From Molanna angustata (lineage: Eukaryota > Arthropoda > Insecta > Trichoptera > Molannidae): a DNA stretch of 64,000 nucleotides. The translations under genes and the position numbers were made by a program. Positions 50,561 through 63,589 of the stretch are shown here, one piece after another (position 1 is the stretch's first letter; every line of letters starts with the position of its first letter). Where the stretch lies: contig OY754987.1 of assembly GCA_963576475.1 (NCBI GenBank), positions 12,198,347 to 12,262,346 of the forward strand, in the 5' to 3' direction. The notes under the pieces are model-generated. The model had not been told where the DNA came from. It did not search any database and saw only the letters and a program-made list of their open reading frames with translations.

Positions 50561-51885
50561 CTGTGAAATTTCATATTAAATGCGAAATTTAAAAAAATAT
50601 ATAAATTTAATTTATAATAATTTATATTTCAATTTATAAAGCAACTCGCTCACGCGAGTCGCTATTATTATTATTATAAAAAAAACTTAAACCTTACCTA
50701 AGACTGCAGGAAAGAAAATCTGAGACGAGACGCTCCTGTAAATTTGATACAAACAGACAGAACTACAAAAATGGTCCATAATGTTGTTTAGATGCCACCA
50801 AACATCTTGAGGCTTTTCGCTGTGAAAAGAGGTCGCTTTGCACAACAAACAAAAGGACACAGATTTGCGATCTGCGCATCTACGTGATGGTTTTCAAATT
50901 GTTTAACGATAGTTATACCAATTGTATCAAACTGTTGACTTGTTACTATTTAGATTTTTGGAATTTTAACGTGTTTCTTGGAATAAGATTGTATTCTCAT
51001 TTCTTCATATTTACTTTATTGTTAAACTGGTGTGTGTTATTGTATGGTAAGTAAAAAAAATATATAATCATAGCACTAAAGATCCAAAATTTTAAATATA
51101 AAAGTTGATACAACTCCTGTGTGTAACTTTTTATACATTTAATCTCTGGCCAAATATATTTTTGTATCTCAAGTTTAAAAACAAAATGGACGGAAAAATA
51201 GGTACCTATGTATCATGTATTTTTTTGCTAGCATACTGTTCTGACATCAAAATGTAACTATTTAACTTTTAAAAATGACATTGCAACATTCAAAAAGTAG
51301 CACGGAATTATCCATATAACATCCATATAATATATCATATAGAATATCCATCTGGATTTCTTTTTTGGTAATCTACTAATAAATATATAGCAATTTAGAG
51401 ATGTTCGTGTCTAGTCCAAACGAAACAGTTTAAAATGATGTTTATCCATATTTTTCCATGTAAATATTCATCTTTCTAGCGCGTTCAGACGCCTTTTAAA
51501 TAGTCGTTATCTCTTTATTTAATTCTAAACACGATTTAAATTTAAATTCAGTCGTTTATTACGTTCCCTTGAGAAAAAGTTATTTATGTAAGTACAAAGC
51601 TAAAAGATAATGCTTTTATACTTTCAAGATTGATCTCATTTTCTTTAAAGTGTATTTTTTATTCAAGAGACTGAGAAACAAATGAATCACAGATTATCTG
51701 ATTCAAAATTAGATTGCATTTTAAGGATGAAAAATGAGAGGCATCCATTACAGAAAACTATTGAGAACCAGTTACAAAGAACCAGTACTAAAAAAAATAT
51801 TTTTAATTGATGAAAAAAAATATATATATAATTTCGTTAGTTTTTAATTTATGTAGATATATTACATTTATAAAATAAACATTTG
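50561..51885. other. No gene recognised
   Basis: AT-rich, without a supported exon. AACTCGCTCACGCGAGTCGC at 50642-50661 also occurs in part near 21300 (GCTCACGCGAGTCAC). Confidence 0.45.
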
Positions 51886-51978
51886 TTCTATTTAAATTTT
51901 ATTGATTACTGACACGTTTCTTGCAAGGCACATCATCAGAATAATACTCTTAAATACTGAAACTAGTGGTTAATAATA
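51886..51978 (-). ncRNA. Hammerhead-ribozyme-like repeat, copy 1
   Basis: The minus strand reads ATTATT-CTGATGA, a TGTGCCTTGCAA stem II region, GAAAC, GTG, then TC|AGTAAT. Both conserved boxes (CUGANGA, GAAAC) and a six-pair stem I (one G:U) are present. Stem II is weakened relative to the plus-strand copy. The flanks match 53375-53850. Confidence 0.5.
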
Positions 51979-51982
51979 ATAA

Positions 51983-53010
51983 CTAGTTGCATGTTACACA
52001 TGAGATCCAACTGTCGATAGCGATAGTATGTATAGTTGAAGAATAAGTACCAAACTATAAACCCATAAATACAAATTATTTAATATTTTAAGATATTTAG
52101 TTTTCTATTCAACACATGTAGGTTTGTATGTCAAGATTGGATAATATGGAGGTCAGTCCTTTTTTCCTACCCAGAATATGAAAACAGCATGATGGTATGT
52201 ATGTATGTTTGGAGATGAAGTATCAAACTATTAAGTCTTCTTAAATATTGTGTATAGGCGACTGCCATACAAAATGTATGAAGCGATGTCGTCACTAAAT
52301 TATTTTTTTATAAAAATTGTTAGAAAAAAAAATTATTATGTACTCCTACAATGTTGATTTTAAAGAAATTTAAATTATCTAGTTGGGGTGTTTCAGCTTT
52401 TATCGACATGTTAAATAAATGGAAATATAAGCAGAAGGAAAATAAGTTAAACACATAAATTTATCATTAAAAAAAAATATTTTTCTTAGTAAAAAAATGT
52501 TTGAGAAACTCTGGAATTAATTTGAAAAAAAAATGAGATTTTGTATTTGTCTCTGTTTATACCAATTTTCAGCGTTCTAGCTTTTATGGTTTCTGAGATA
52601 CCTATATGGAAAAATAAAGTAAAAATTCAAAAGTTGATAACCCCTGACTGAAACAAAAATTCAAAATTATGAGTATAAAAGTTTTGTAGGCCTATAACTA
52701 TTTATATGTTCTGAAATGTTGGGCTCTATAAATTGAGCGGATCAAAAGTTATAACGGACGGACGGACACACAGACAGACACACTAATTTATTATTCTACT
52801 CCAAATTCTTATTAAATCCGTATATCGCAGCATATATGTCCGTATCCGGAACATATATGCTGCGAAGCCTCTAAGTTGGTGTTTTTTGACTTCAAAGTTG
52901 GAAAAACCATAAAAAATATAGACCCTGCATACAAATCTTGCGTATCTTGGGTTCAAACTTTGTCGATAGGTTAAGAGAATGAAATTCTCTTGAACAAATC
53001 GACAGTTGGA
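51983..53010 (-). mobile_element. Non-autonomous Helitron-type element, full-length copy, 1028 bp
   Basis: On the minus strand it begins TCCAACTGTCGAT and ends CAACTAG, between A and T. The subterminal inverted repeat and CATGT/ACATG hairpin are as in 19368-20343. The body matches that copy (AGTGACGACAT, TATAACTTTTGAT, AGGCCTATAACT blocks) but has an extended 5' part, 52855-53010. Confidence 0.85.
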
Positions 53011-53384
53011 TAATACATTTATTTAACAAAAGATAATACTCGATGAAGAAGAAGAAGAAGAAAAAAAATTTAATCCAGAAACCATCCCGGGCATACGCTC
53101 GACAATTCACCAAAGTTTCATTGCAAGCAGATGAACGGTTTCCAGGAAAGTCCACCTTCATAGGTAAAATGACCTAATACTCGATGAAGAAGAAAAAAAT
53201 TTTAATCCAGAAACCATCCCGGGCATATGCAAACATTCAAATTTATAATATAGATAAACAAAAATATAATAAAACAAAAAAAATTGGGTGTTCCCTGATT
53301 AGTTATATACAAAATTAAGCCGTTCTAAAACCAACATTTTTATACACATGACATGTAAATTTTGTATATAACCACGTGTTTCAG

Positions 53385-53815
53385 TATTTAAGACTATTAT
53401 TCTGACGACCACCAGAGCCGACACCACGATAACAAAGAGTCTCTTGCGAACCACTGAGATGAAAACTCTCCGCCCCATCGCGGGTTTAACCATCCGAGAC
53501 AGAGTACGAAACTCCGAAATTCGGAGGATCTGCGATGCCGAGGATGTCGTGCGATGGGGTAGAAACAGAAGACGTTACTGGAAAGATCACTTCGAAAGAG
53601 CGGATTCAGTGAGAGTGGTGAAAATAGCGGCAGACGAGATACCGTCAACCAGCAGACCCCCTGGACGACCGCCAAAGAGATGGAAGGACAGCTGGACATC
53701 CGCGTCCCAGGAGTGAATCCAAGAATAAACAGTACCCAGTACTAGAACAAGCAGAAGAAGAAGAAGAAGATTCTGACGAAGTGCCTTGCACGAAACGCGT
53801 CAATAATCAATAAAA
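53385..53815 (+). ncRNA. Hammerhead-ribozyme-like repeat, copy 2, split by an insertion
   Basis: Left piece: TATTTAAGACTATTATTCTGACGA ends at 53408 (first target copy 53399-53408). Right piece from 53770 repeats ATTCTGACGA and continues with AGTGCCTTGCAC, GAAAC, GCG, TC|AATAAT. Without the insert it has CUGACGA, a GUGC/GCAC stem II, GAAAC, a GUC cleavage triplet and an AUUAUU/AAUAAU stem I, all expected of a hammerhead. Confidence 0.55.
53409..53769 (+). pseudogene. RTE-like C-terminal fragment inserted in the ribozyme-like repeat
   Basis: The 10-bp target ATTCTGACGA lies at 53399-53408 and 53770-53779. The open frame (ending 53716) reads MKTLRPIAGLTIRDRVRNSE, VVRWGRNRRRYWKDHFERAD and RPPGRPPKRWKDSW, then (GAA)n. 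This is the C-terminal domain and tail of an RTE-like subfamily different from the one at 53935. Confidence 0.75.
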
Positions 53816-53934
53816 TTTAAATAAAACTAATACCAAGTATTTTTTATTTTATATTTGTAATATATCACAAACTTAACTTACTACCTATTTAATTTAGTTC
53901 GGAAACGCTACTCCTATTCATCATTCTAACCGCT

Positions 53935-54800
53935 AACGTGCCATCCCTTCCTTGGCCGGTCCCGACCTCTCATTCCATTCCTGTCCGCAATGTATATCTT
54001 CTTCGTCAGCGTTCCTCATTCATTCTACCCATGTGGCCAAACCATCTCAATGTGTTCACTTTCATTCTATTAATAACATCTTTCTTTATCCTACATTCTT
54101 TCCTTATGTCCTCATTTCTGACCCTCTCATACATCGTTCTATTACAGATTCTTCTTAGGATCGCATTTCAACCGCATTTATTCTACTTTCGTGCGACTTC
54201 TGCCATGTCCAGGTTTCACTTGCATACGTCGAGGTTGGCACTAAAATAGCGTTATGAATGACAACTTTAGCATCCTTTGATATGTTGCAGTCATTCATAA
54301 CTGGTTTAAGTGCTCCATTCACTCTGTTTCCTGCGATAACTCTTCATTCGATCTCCTTATCATTCCGTCCATTGCGTTGAAAGATGCTTCCCAGATAGAC
54401 ATATTCGTCGACTTGCTCGAGCCATTCGTTATCTACTTTTATTTGGCACGCTGTTTTGCTTTCACTCTATTAAAACACCATCCTTTGATTTGCTGGCATT
54501 CATCCTGAGTCCGTTCTCTATGCATCCTTCATATACCATATTTACAAGATACTGTAACTCTTCCATACTTTCTGCTAACATCTTTTTCGTCTGCACACAT
54601 CAAATCTCGCACTATAACACTACTCAATTTCAGGCCCCTGCTTTCATCCTTAAGGGCTCTTATGCACAAATCAATGTACCTACAGGTTGAAGAGCCAAGG
54701 ATACAGCACGCACCCTTGTCTAACGTCATTATTTATAGAGAACCACGTCGTCACTGTGTCGTTGACACGAACACATGCTTTGCTTCGAATATTTTAGACT
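53935..54800 (-). pseudogene. RTE-like reverse transcriptase, longest copy in the window
   Basis: Read on the minus strand in shifting frames: a VSTTQ-type start, RQGCV/PWLFN-like motif B, YIDLCIRALKDESRGLKL, the position of YADD occupied by CADE, then LEQVDEYVYLGSIFQRNG, VNGALKPVMND, ASETWTW and VNTLRWFGHMGRMNEE plus GRDRPRKGWH. Several frameshifts and stops are present. The altered catalytic pair and the frame damage mean it is inactive, yet it links the many C-terminal fragments in the window to one RT family. Confidence 0.75.
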
Positions 54801-55393
54801 GAACATAATATATTATACTAATTTATCAAATACCTATATAATTCATGAATGATATTCCTTTTGTGTTCATCAATCCCCTACTTCCTTTCCTCGTTGCTAT
54901 AGTCAGTTTATTAAAATATCCTCTTTTTATCATTTTTCTTTCCTTTCTATTTCTTTTGCCTCAAATTTACTTGTAACTTATTAGGTTGATTGTAAGAAAT
55001 TGACTTATGCTAATAAATCCGCTTTTGTGCTCTTGGTAACACGTAAATTAAATAAATAAACATGGACCTTTGTACCGTTAATTACTGCTAAATATTGTCA
55101 GCAGTAGTGGGCATATTTCATGAAAAGGGTCAAAATACCAAAAAGGTACTTACCCACAGGATTAATCCCAATTAATTGAATAATAGTCCCACACTTCTAT
55201 CGTTGATTAGTATTATAACTATATAGGTATACCCAGACCAGCCTGATTGTGGCGTCTGTTGAAGAAACATTGCACAGACTTGGTATAAGTAGATGTAAAT
55301 CTGCCGCAAATTATCAGGGTTGTCATAATTTTTAGGTGCCAATACGGTACTTTGCAATACTTGATTCCAAAATGCATCATTATTACAATACAT
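54801..55393. other. No gene recognised
   Basis: AT-rich; nothing supported. Confidence 0.5.
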
Positions 55394-56224
55394 ACACTGA
55401 AAAAAATGTCAATTTGGTGTAATCTAAAAATATCATGACGTAAGTACAAAAAAAGGTGCGGTCACCTAAAATAATGAAATAATCATTTAATATTACGCTA
55501 TCATTGAAATGTGTAAGATAGAATCGAATTATTTGAGTAAATAACGAAGAATTATGATGCTCATCATCTTAAAAATTGATCACATTAAATAATAGTCCAC
55601 TATCCTATAAATTTATGTGATATTCATAAATAAGAGTATAATCATAAAAAAACAGTGACGAGTCACCGTATTTATAAAGATTTCACAGTTTATTATGAAG
55701 AAGTGTCACTGAAAATACGATGAAGTCCCCTAGTTTAGTGTGATAAAATTATGTGAAACTTTTTAAGGTATGGAACATTAATTTATACTACAGTCATATT
55801 ATTTTATGTGAAACATACTAAATACGATTACAGAATCGTCTTATTTTCAGAGTAAGCATCAAATTTTAATATTAAATCATACTATTTTGAGTGAATTCTA
55901 CTATAATACGATTACAGAATCTCATGTAAGAGGAATCATATCATTTTGTGTGCTTCCTGCAAAAATATGATGACAGCGCACCACACAATATTCTCATTTG
56001 CTCATCGTTCATTCAATCAGTCATTCATTTGTTCGGCATGGTGCAGGGTGGTTGTCGACTCGTTCTCGCAGTCTCGCTACAAAACTTCAGTGACGGACAG
56101 ACACAGGCCAGAATGTTGAGATTGTGTTTTATTTTTAGGAGGCGTTTACATTGTGGACATTCATTTTAAAAAAATATTAAAATAACATCGTTATAGAGTT
56201 TTTGTGTTTACATAGTGGAAATCC

Positions 56225-56468
56225 ATTTTAAATGATTGAATAGGTGACTTTGTGTTTTTGTGCAGTGTTTTTTGTATTAGCGACCGAACGTTTTCGCCGG
56301 GGTGACTTGGCGTTTTCGGGGTTCAAACGAGACATTCGTAAACGAAACGAAAAACGAAAGTTTCGTTTGGACCTTGAAGACGCCAAGTCGCCTTGGCGAG
56401 GGCGTTCGGTCGTTGATGTGAGAAATGTTGCGGGAGAGTGCAAGATTGTTTATTTGTTCAATTAAAAT
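56225..56468 (+). ncRNA. Predicted long RNA hairpin, 106-bp stem, 32-nt loop
   Basis: Arms are 56225-56330 and 56363-56468, collinear with no gap. By manual pairing of plus-strand RNA: about 70 Watson-Crick pairs, 32 G:U pairs and 4 mismatches. The inner 50 pairs contain no mismatch at all (40 WC, 10 G:U). On the minus strand the same positions would give A:C mismatches. Opposing open frames (56228-56443 minus, 56244-56465 plus) mirror each other because of the palindrome. No promoter or transcript evidence is available; a hairpin-RNA or siRNA source is inference. Confidence 0.6.
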
Positions 56469-56508
56469 AGCAATGTGGCTTTGTTTGTTTCCACTTACTT
56501 GTTTAAAC

Positions 56509-56550
56509 CCACCTGAAGAAGAGAACGGTAGTTCTTGAAACTTGTTGTGG
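56509..56550 (+). ncRNA. Hammerhead-like self-cleaving motif
   Basis: CCAC (stem I), CTGAAGA (box 1), A, GAGAAC-GGTA-GTTCTT (six-pair stem II with one G:U), GAAAC (box 2), TTG, TT, then GTGG (stem I partner). Box spacing fits a hammerhead with minimal stem III. The cleavage triplet would be GUU rather than the stronger GUC. It lies 40 nt after the long hairpin. Activity untested. Confidence 0.45.
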
Positions 56551-56589
56551 AATAAAAATAAATAAGTGGATATAAATAAAGTTATATTG

Positions 56590-56960
56590 TTATTTTAATA
56601 TTTTTTTATAATAGGACGTCACTGGATATATGAGGATGTCATCGAAAAATAGTAGGAACAATTAAATGACGTCACTGTAGATAATAGAACGTCACCGAAA
56701 AATAGTAGGAAATATACTAAGACATCACAAGAGATATCAGGAAGTGATCTATTATAATAGGACGTCACTTTAGATAAGAGAACGTCACCGAAAAATAGTA
56801 GGAAATATAATAGGACATCACAAGAGATATGAGGAAGTCATCTTCAATAATAGGACGTCACTGCAGATAAAAGAACGTCACTGAAAAATAGTAGGAAATA
56901 TAATAAGACGTCATAGGAGATATGATGAAAGCAAACATAAATAGTAGGAAACATATTCAT
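56590..56960. repeat. Tandem array with CGTCA motifs
   Basis: GACGTCA occurs five times (about 56615, 56668, 56761, 56854, 56908), once as a full TGACGTCA. The repeated frame is GACGTCAC, TAGATAA-AGAACGTCAC, a GAAAAATAGTAGGAAATATA block and GACATCACAAGAGATATGAG, roughly 93 bp per cycle. It could bind CREB/ATF-type factors, but tandem duplication alone explains the motif count. Confidence 0.8.
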
Positions 56961-57092
56961 ATATTATATGCCGTTATCATCATAAATCGTATTATCATCT
57001 TAATTTTGATGATATCACTATGCTCCGTACTTATGGTGGATCACCATACTGAATTTATTTCTGAATATCAGTTTTCTCAGTATAATGAATGA

Positions 57093-59354
<2,262 letters not shown>

Positions 59355-59575
59355 TATCACACAATGTGGGGTAACCAACGACAGGTGTCCTATAAAGGAA
59401 AACACTACACGTGCGTGTATCTTCACACACCAGTAACGTCTCACCTAAAAAGGCAATGTTCAGAATTGGTGGTGAACCTCATTGCATGTTTTCAATTACC
59501 CGGCTCTTACGTCACACCCAAAAACGATGATAATAGATATATTTTTAAGTCGGGGCCATGAGACGAAACATTCTC
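59355..59575 (+). repeat. Dispersed repeat, second copy of the family at 22762
   Basis: CACAATGTGGGGTAACC, ACGACAGGTGT, CACGTGCGTGTAT, CACACACCAGTAACGTCTC and CCCGGCTCTTACG blocks run in the same order. The 80-codon open frame over it (59319) is incidental. Confidence 0.6.
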
Positions 59576-60326
59576 TAAATTAACCCAAAGATCTGAAATA
59601 AAGAATCTTCTATTCTTGACGCTAACACAATTTATGAACAATACACAGAGATCAAAGAAAAGCCAAGATTTCGGTAAACAATCCACAGCTTAAAAAAATG
59701 AGAGCTTGCACAGAGAAAACATTTTGAAACATGAAAATGCACTTTAATTAAAAATTCTCCATTCAGCGGGACCCTAGAAAGAGATTAGTTGATTTTCAAA
59801 GCTCAACAATTTTCCACGTCAAAAAATCCAATTTAACTTTCAAATATAAACAATACGAATAGGTAATACGACACAACGGTTCGTTTGGTTAAACCTAAAG
59901 AAGACTCTGTTGGGTACATATGTAGGTAGGTACAATCAAGAGATTTGAATATTAATTTAGTAAATTGTCAAGATGAAGACAATCTGAGCTTTTGACTCTC
60001 CACTATTAATAGGAAAGTGAAGATTCATGATTTTACAATTTATATTTAGTTATCTTTTTGTACACAAAATAAACAGATATTATGCACACTGGTGGGCTGA
60101 TTGCTATTACACAATTTCTTCCAACCCAATAGATTACAAAGTATGACAAAATTGCATGTGTACATTGTACATCAACAAAATAATGAAAGCGAAAATAAAA
60201 CAAAGAAAATGTATATTACACTAAGATCAATATTAAAAACAAAAATAAACATCATAGGAAAAAAGGATTGGGAAAGAACAAAGGGAGGAAATCGGAATTG
60301 GGTGATTAGGAATAAATATTCCATTT
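59576..60326. other. No gene recognised
   Basis: AT-rich; nothing supported. Confidence 0.5.
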
Positions 60327-60647
60327 TTAGGTTTTTCTTGAAAATAGTGAGTTAGACGACGCAATATCCGGACTTCGGCTATTCCATAGTCTTTCTGATT
60401 GTACTTCGAACGACGAGCTGAAAAATTCTGTGTTATGGACAAGGATGAATAGCATCGTATGTTCAGCAGATCGGAGTAAAAGTCTATGATTGGATGAATT
60501 AAGTGAATTTGTTTTTAAGGTGTGACAGGTTTGGAGTAGAGTGAATATTGTAGGTACTATAGGGACAGAATGTGTATATTGCGCCGCTGGCGTATTTTGG
60601 GTCAACAAAGAAGATTGCGGTAATATGATATGATAAAAATTATTCAA
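60327..60647 (-). pseudogene. Non-LTR RT C-terminal fragment
   Basis: The minus frame of 106 codons ends LVHNTEFFSSSFEVQSERLW, NSRSPDIASSNSLFSRKT. This is the usual last block of CR1/jockey-type RT proteins. Relics of the same family lie at 10540, 41300 and 44655. Catalytic motifs are absent. Confidence 0.65.
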
Positions 60648-60984
60648 CCCAAAGATGAATCTGATACATAATATATTTGAAGACGTTCAAGTTTATGCTC
60701 CTCACTAACATCCAAATAGCATACATCGGATCAGGATATTTTTTTTATAAGGATATATATATTACATCAATTTCTCAACAAATATCATGTAGACAATTTA
60801 ATTTAATGGCGTATTTTTGTGTGCTTTGATCAGCTCGAACTATATTTTCGATCGACATCATATTGTGTTAAGTGCATTTACTTAAAACCGATCATTTCTG
60901 ATCATTCCGTCGTTGCTTCTCTATCATTTCAACTAAGTACGAAAATGGACAAAATTCTCTCTCGTTTTAGAAAATAATAATTTT

Positions 60985-61728
60985 CTATTGTGTACTACAC
61001 AAAGGCTAGACTCATCAGGGCTCTGTTATTCCCGATGCTCCTGTATGGTGTGGAAACATGGACACTTAGGGAGTCAGAGCGAAAGAGGATCGATGCGCAT
61101 CCCATGGACAGCCAGAAGAACCAATGTGTCAATTCTAGACGAGCTAAGGATCGAGGATCGTCTATCGACGATATGTTACAGACGTATCCTTCAATTCTTT
61201 GGACACATTGCCAGAAGGGAACCAGACTGCCTAAAGAAGCTTGTTGTGATGGGCGGCGTGGAGGGACGGAGATCTCGTGGTCGCTCACCGACCAGATGGA
61301 GCGATTTGGTTAAGTCCACAATGGGGTCTTCGGTGACTGATGCTCTGCGTTCAGCCCAAAACAGATTGGCATTGAGGCGGCGGGCCATACGTGTGGCATA
61401 CATGAGGAAAAGGACGAATGAACCTACTAAAGAGCTCAAAATAAAAGAAAGATTGTCTACAGTATGCAGCCGCCAGGTATTCAGCTTCTTTGGTCACATC
61501 GCCAGGAAAGAACCAGGTAACCTGGAAAAAAGTATTATCACAGGAAATGTACCAGGCAAAAGAAGTAGAGGCAGATCTCCTTCGCGATGGTGTGACCAAA
61601 TTAAGGAGATGACTGGGAACGACCTATATTCGGCGATGCGAGCTGCGGAGGGCAGAGAGGACTGGAGGAGACTCGTTCTGTGCATTGGCGGCCCCATACG
61701 GTCCATAGATCACGACCCTCAGCATTGA
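60985..61728 (+). pseudogene. RTE-like C-terminus with internally duplicated domain
   Basis: The first frame reads KARLIRALLFPMLLYGVETW. A shift near 61100 leads to IPWTARRTNVSILDELRIED, ILQFFGHIARREPDCLKKLV and EGRRSRGRSPTRWSDLVKS. Then the same domain repeats: ELKIKERLSTVCSRQVFSFF, GHIARKEPGNLEKSIITGN, GKRSRGRSPSRWCDQIKEM and an EDWRRL end, a stop and (GAA)n. The two copies differ enough to be old or chimeric. RT catalytic motifs lie upstream and are absent. Confidence 0.75.
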
Positions 61729-61759
61729 GGAAACGAAGAAGAAGAAGAAGATTTTCATA

Positions 61760-62764
61760 CTAGCTTTGTGCCTGGTTCAAAATTGTGCATTAACAACATA
61801 TTTTTTCCTATTTCTTATTTTATATACTGGCTTATCACCATATGGAAATATCTTTCAATTAACCAATTCAGATGTGTGTATGAAAGTACTGTAAAAGTAC
61901 CTAGCAATAATTCTATTTTACATCATTATACCCCATTATGTATACATTGAAGAAAAACAATGACCACTCAAATCTAAGTTAAGAAAAGATAACAGAGATA
62001 TAAAAGGTGTTTTTCGCATAAGCATGTTTTCAAAGTATGTTGATACCTACTTTTAGACAATGGTTGTGTCTGTGGAAATACTTCAACATTTTCGTATTTG
62101 TAATGTACTTGTATATATGTGGTTTATTAAAAGTCTGAAGCGTTTGGTAGAGAAACATGTAAACTTTGTTTTTGTTTGTAATGAGAATTTTAAAATGTAT
62201 TTCTCAATTCAAAGCAATTTCGTATGCATCATTTGTATACATATATATCATTTTAAAATTTCAATACACAAAGGACACGAAAATTTTCATTTAAAATTAA
62301 TAAAATTCAACTCAATGTGTACTTATTAGATAGCATCAGTGAAAACAGAGTAAAACAGTATAGGCATAAAAAATATGCTATCTATCTACTTAGCAATCTT
62401 TTGAATTCAGAGAATTCGATGTTTTCTAAAATATTTACGATATTTATTGAAATAATAACTTTCCGATCTTTATTCGACTAGAATATTAATTAAGTAACTA
62501 ACTTATTGATTCAATTATTCCCTTGCGATTACACAATTCACTTACCAAATATCGATTTATTTAAATTGTGTACATAGCTGGTATACACCTGCTTGGTTAA
62601 AGCTGATAATTCATGTTTCTGTGTGAACTTGAAAGTGTCTTCAAATTTAAGTTATGTAATTTCGGACCTATGAAAAAAAGGAACTATGAAATCTCTTTTA
62701 AGAGGGCCTACATATAACGCTAAATCTAGTAACTGAAAACATGATATTATATTAAAACCGCCTA
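61760..62764. other. No gene recognised
   Basis: AT-rich; nothing supported. Confidence 0.5.
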
Positions 62765-62965
62765 ATGTACTATGAGCAACATGGGGCAAATTTATTGGTT
62801 CGTGCTCCGGTGGTGGAAGGATTGGCCGGCATTCTGCCGTTTTCAGGGACGCCCGATTGCTTTTCCGACCAAGACACAGTGATAGCAAACACTAGTGGAA
62901 TCCGAGTGACCGAATATTGGGGGCTACGAATATGATGGTGTTCCGGACACGGAAAGTAAGTAAGT
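62765..62965 (+). repeat. Dispersed repeat related to 5560-5700
   Basis: GGCCGGCATTCTGCCGTTTT, GGGACGCCCGATTGCTTTTC and ATGGTGTTCCGGACACGGAA are GC-richer than the surroundings. The last motif matches 5567 in reverse. Family unknown. Confidence 0.45.
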
Positions 62966-63589
62966 ATGGGGCAAATATCACCTATCATGGTCGAGGGGAA
63001 GACAATAGAAAAGGTTACTTTATAATACTTACCTTGGACATACAATAAAGCAAGGAAGGTATAATCAGGATGCAGAGATTGAGAGGAGACGAGGCCAAGC
63101 CTTTATCCTTAAATCCCCATAATATCCTATTAACATCCCTACCCGTAGAACTTGACAAACTCCTCTTTTCCACCTAACCACTCAGCACACTAACTATGCT
63201 CAACATGCAACAATCTACAGAATATGTAATGCATACAATAGGCATTTCCAAGAGATCAACATATTCTTACTAAGCGCCTCCACTTTTAAAAAATATGTCA
63301 GACTTAAAATTTCATCCTCATAATCAAACTCAACACTTAATATACTGCACACATTTATATTTAACAATTTCACACATCATTTACACATTATCTCACCATA
63401 ATATTATGTTTCTATTCCTATTTTTTCTTAATAAACTATAATAACTCCAATGACAACCTGTTATTGCCTTTGATATTACACAAATCATCTCTATTTTAAT
63501 TTATGTAGTATACGCTGTATGTCTTCCTCTTATATAAATAGATAAATAAATTAATAATTAATTCGGAAGAGATAAAGAAATCCCTATTT
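62966..63589. other. No gene recognised
   Basis: AT-rich; nothing supported. Confidence 0.5.

Larger units (their letters stand above)
55394..57092. mobile_element. Fold-back composite element
   Basis: The edges are inverted: TACACTGAAAAAAATG near 55393 and CAGTTTTCTCAGTATA near 57070-57086. TAAGTAC and AATAATCATTTAATATTACG-like blocks at the left find diverged inverted partners at 56985-57040. Inside are AT-rich repeated blocks, the long hairpin at 56225-56468, a hammerhead-like motif and a CGTCA-rich tandem array. No transposase frame. The class is unknown. Confidence 0.5.

Noticed and set aside
56228..56465. Two mirrored short proteins rich in Arg/Lys
   Set aside because: They arise from the two strands of the inverted repeat. 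Structure in the RNA explains the similarity better than coding.
56590..56960. A cAMP-response enhancer
   Set aside because: The TGACGTCA-like motifs are repeated because the unit is tandemly duplicated. There is no promoter or gene nearby to support regulation.
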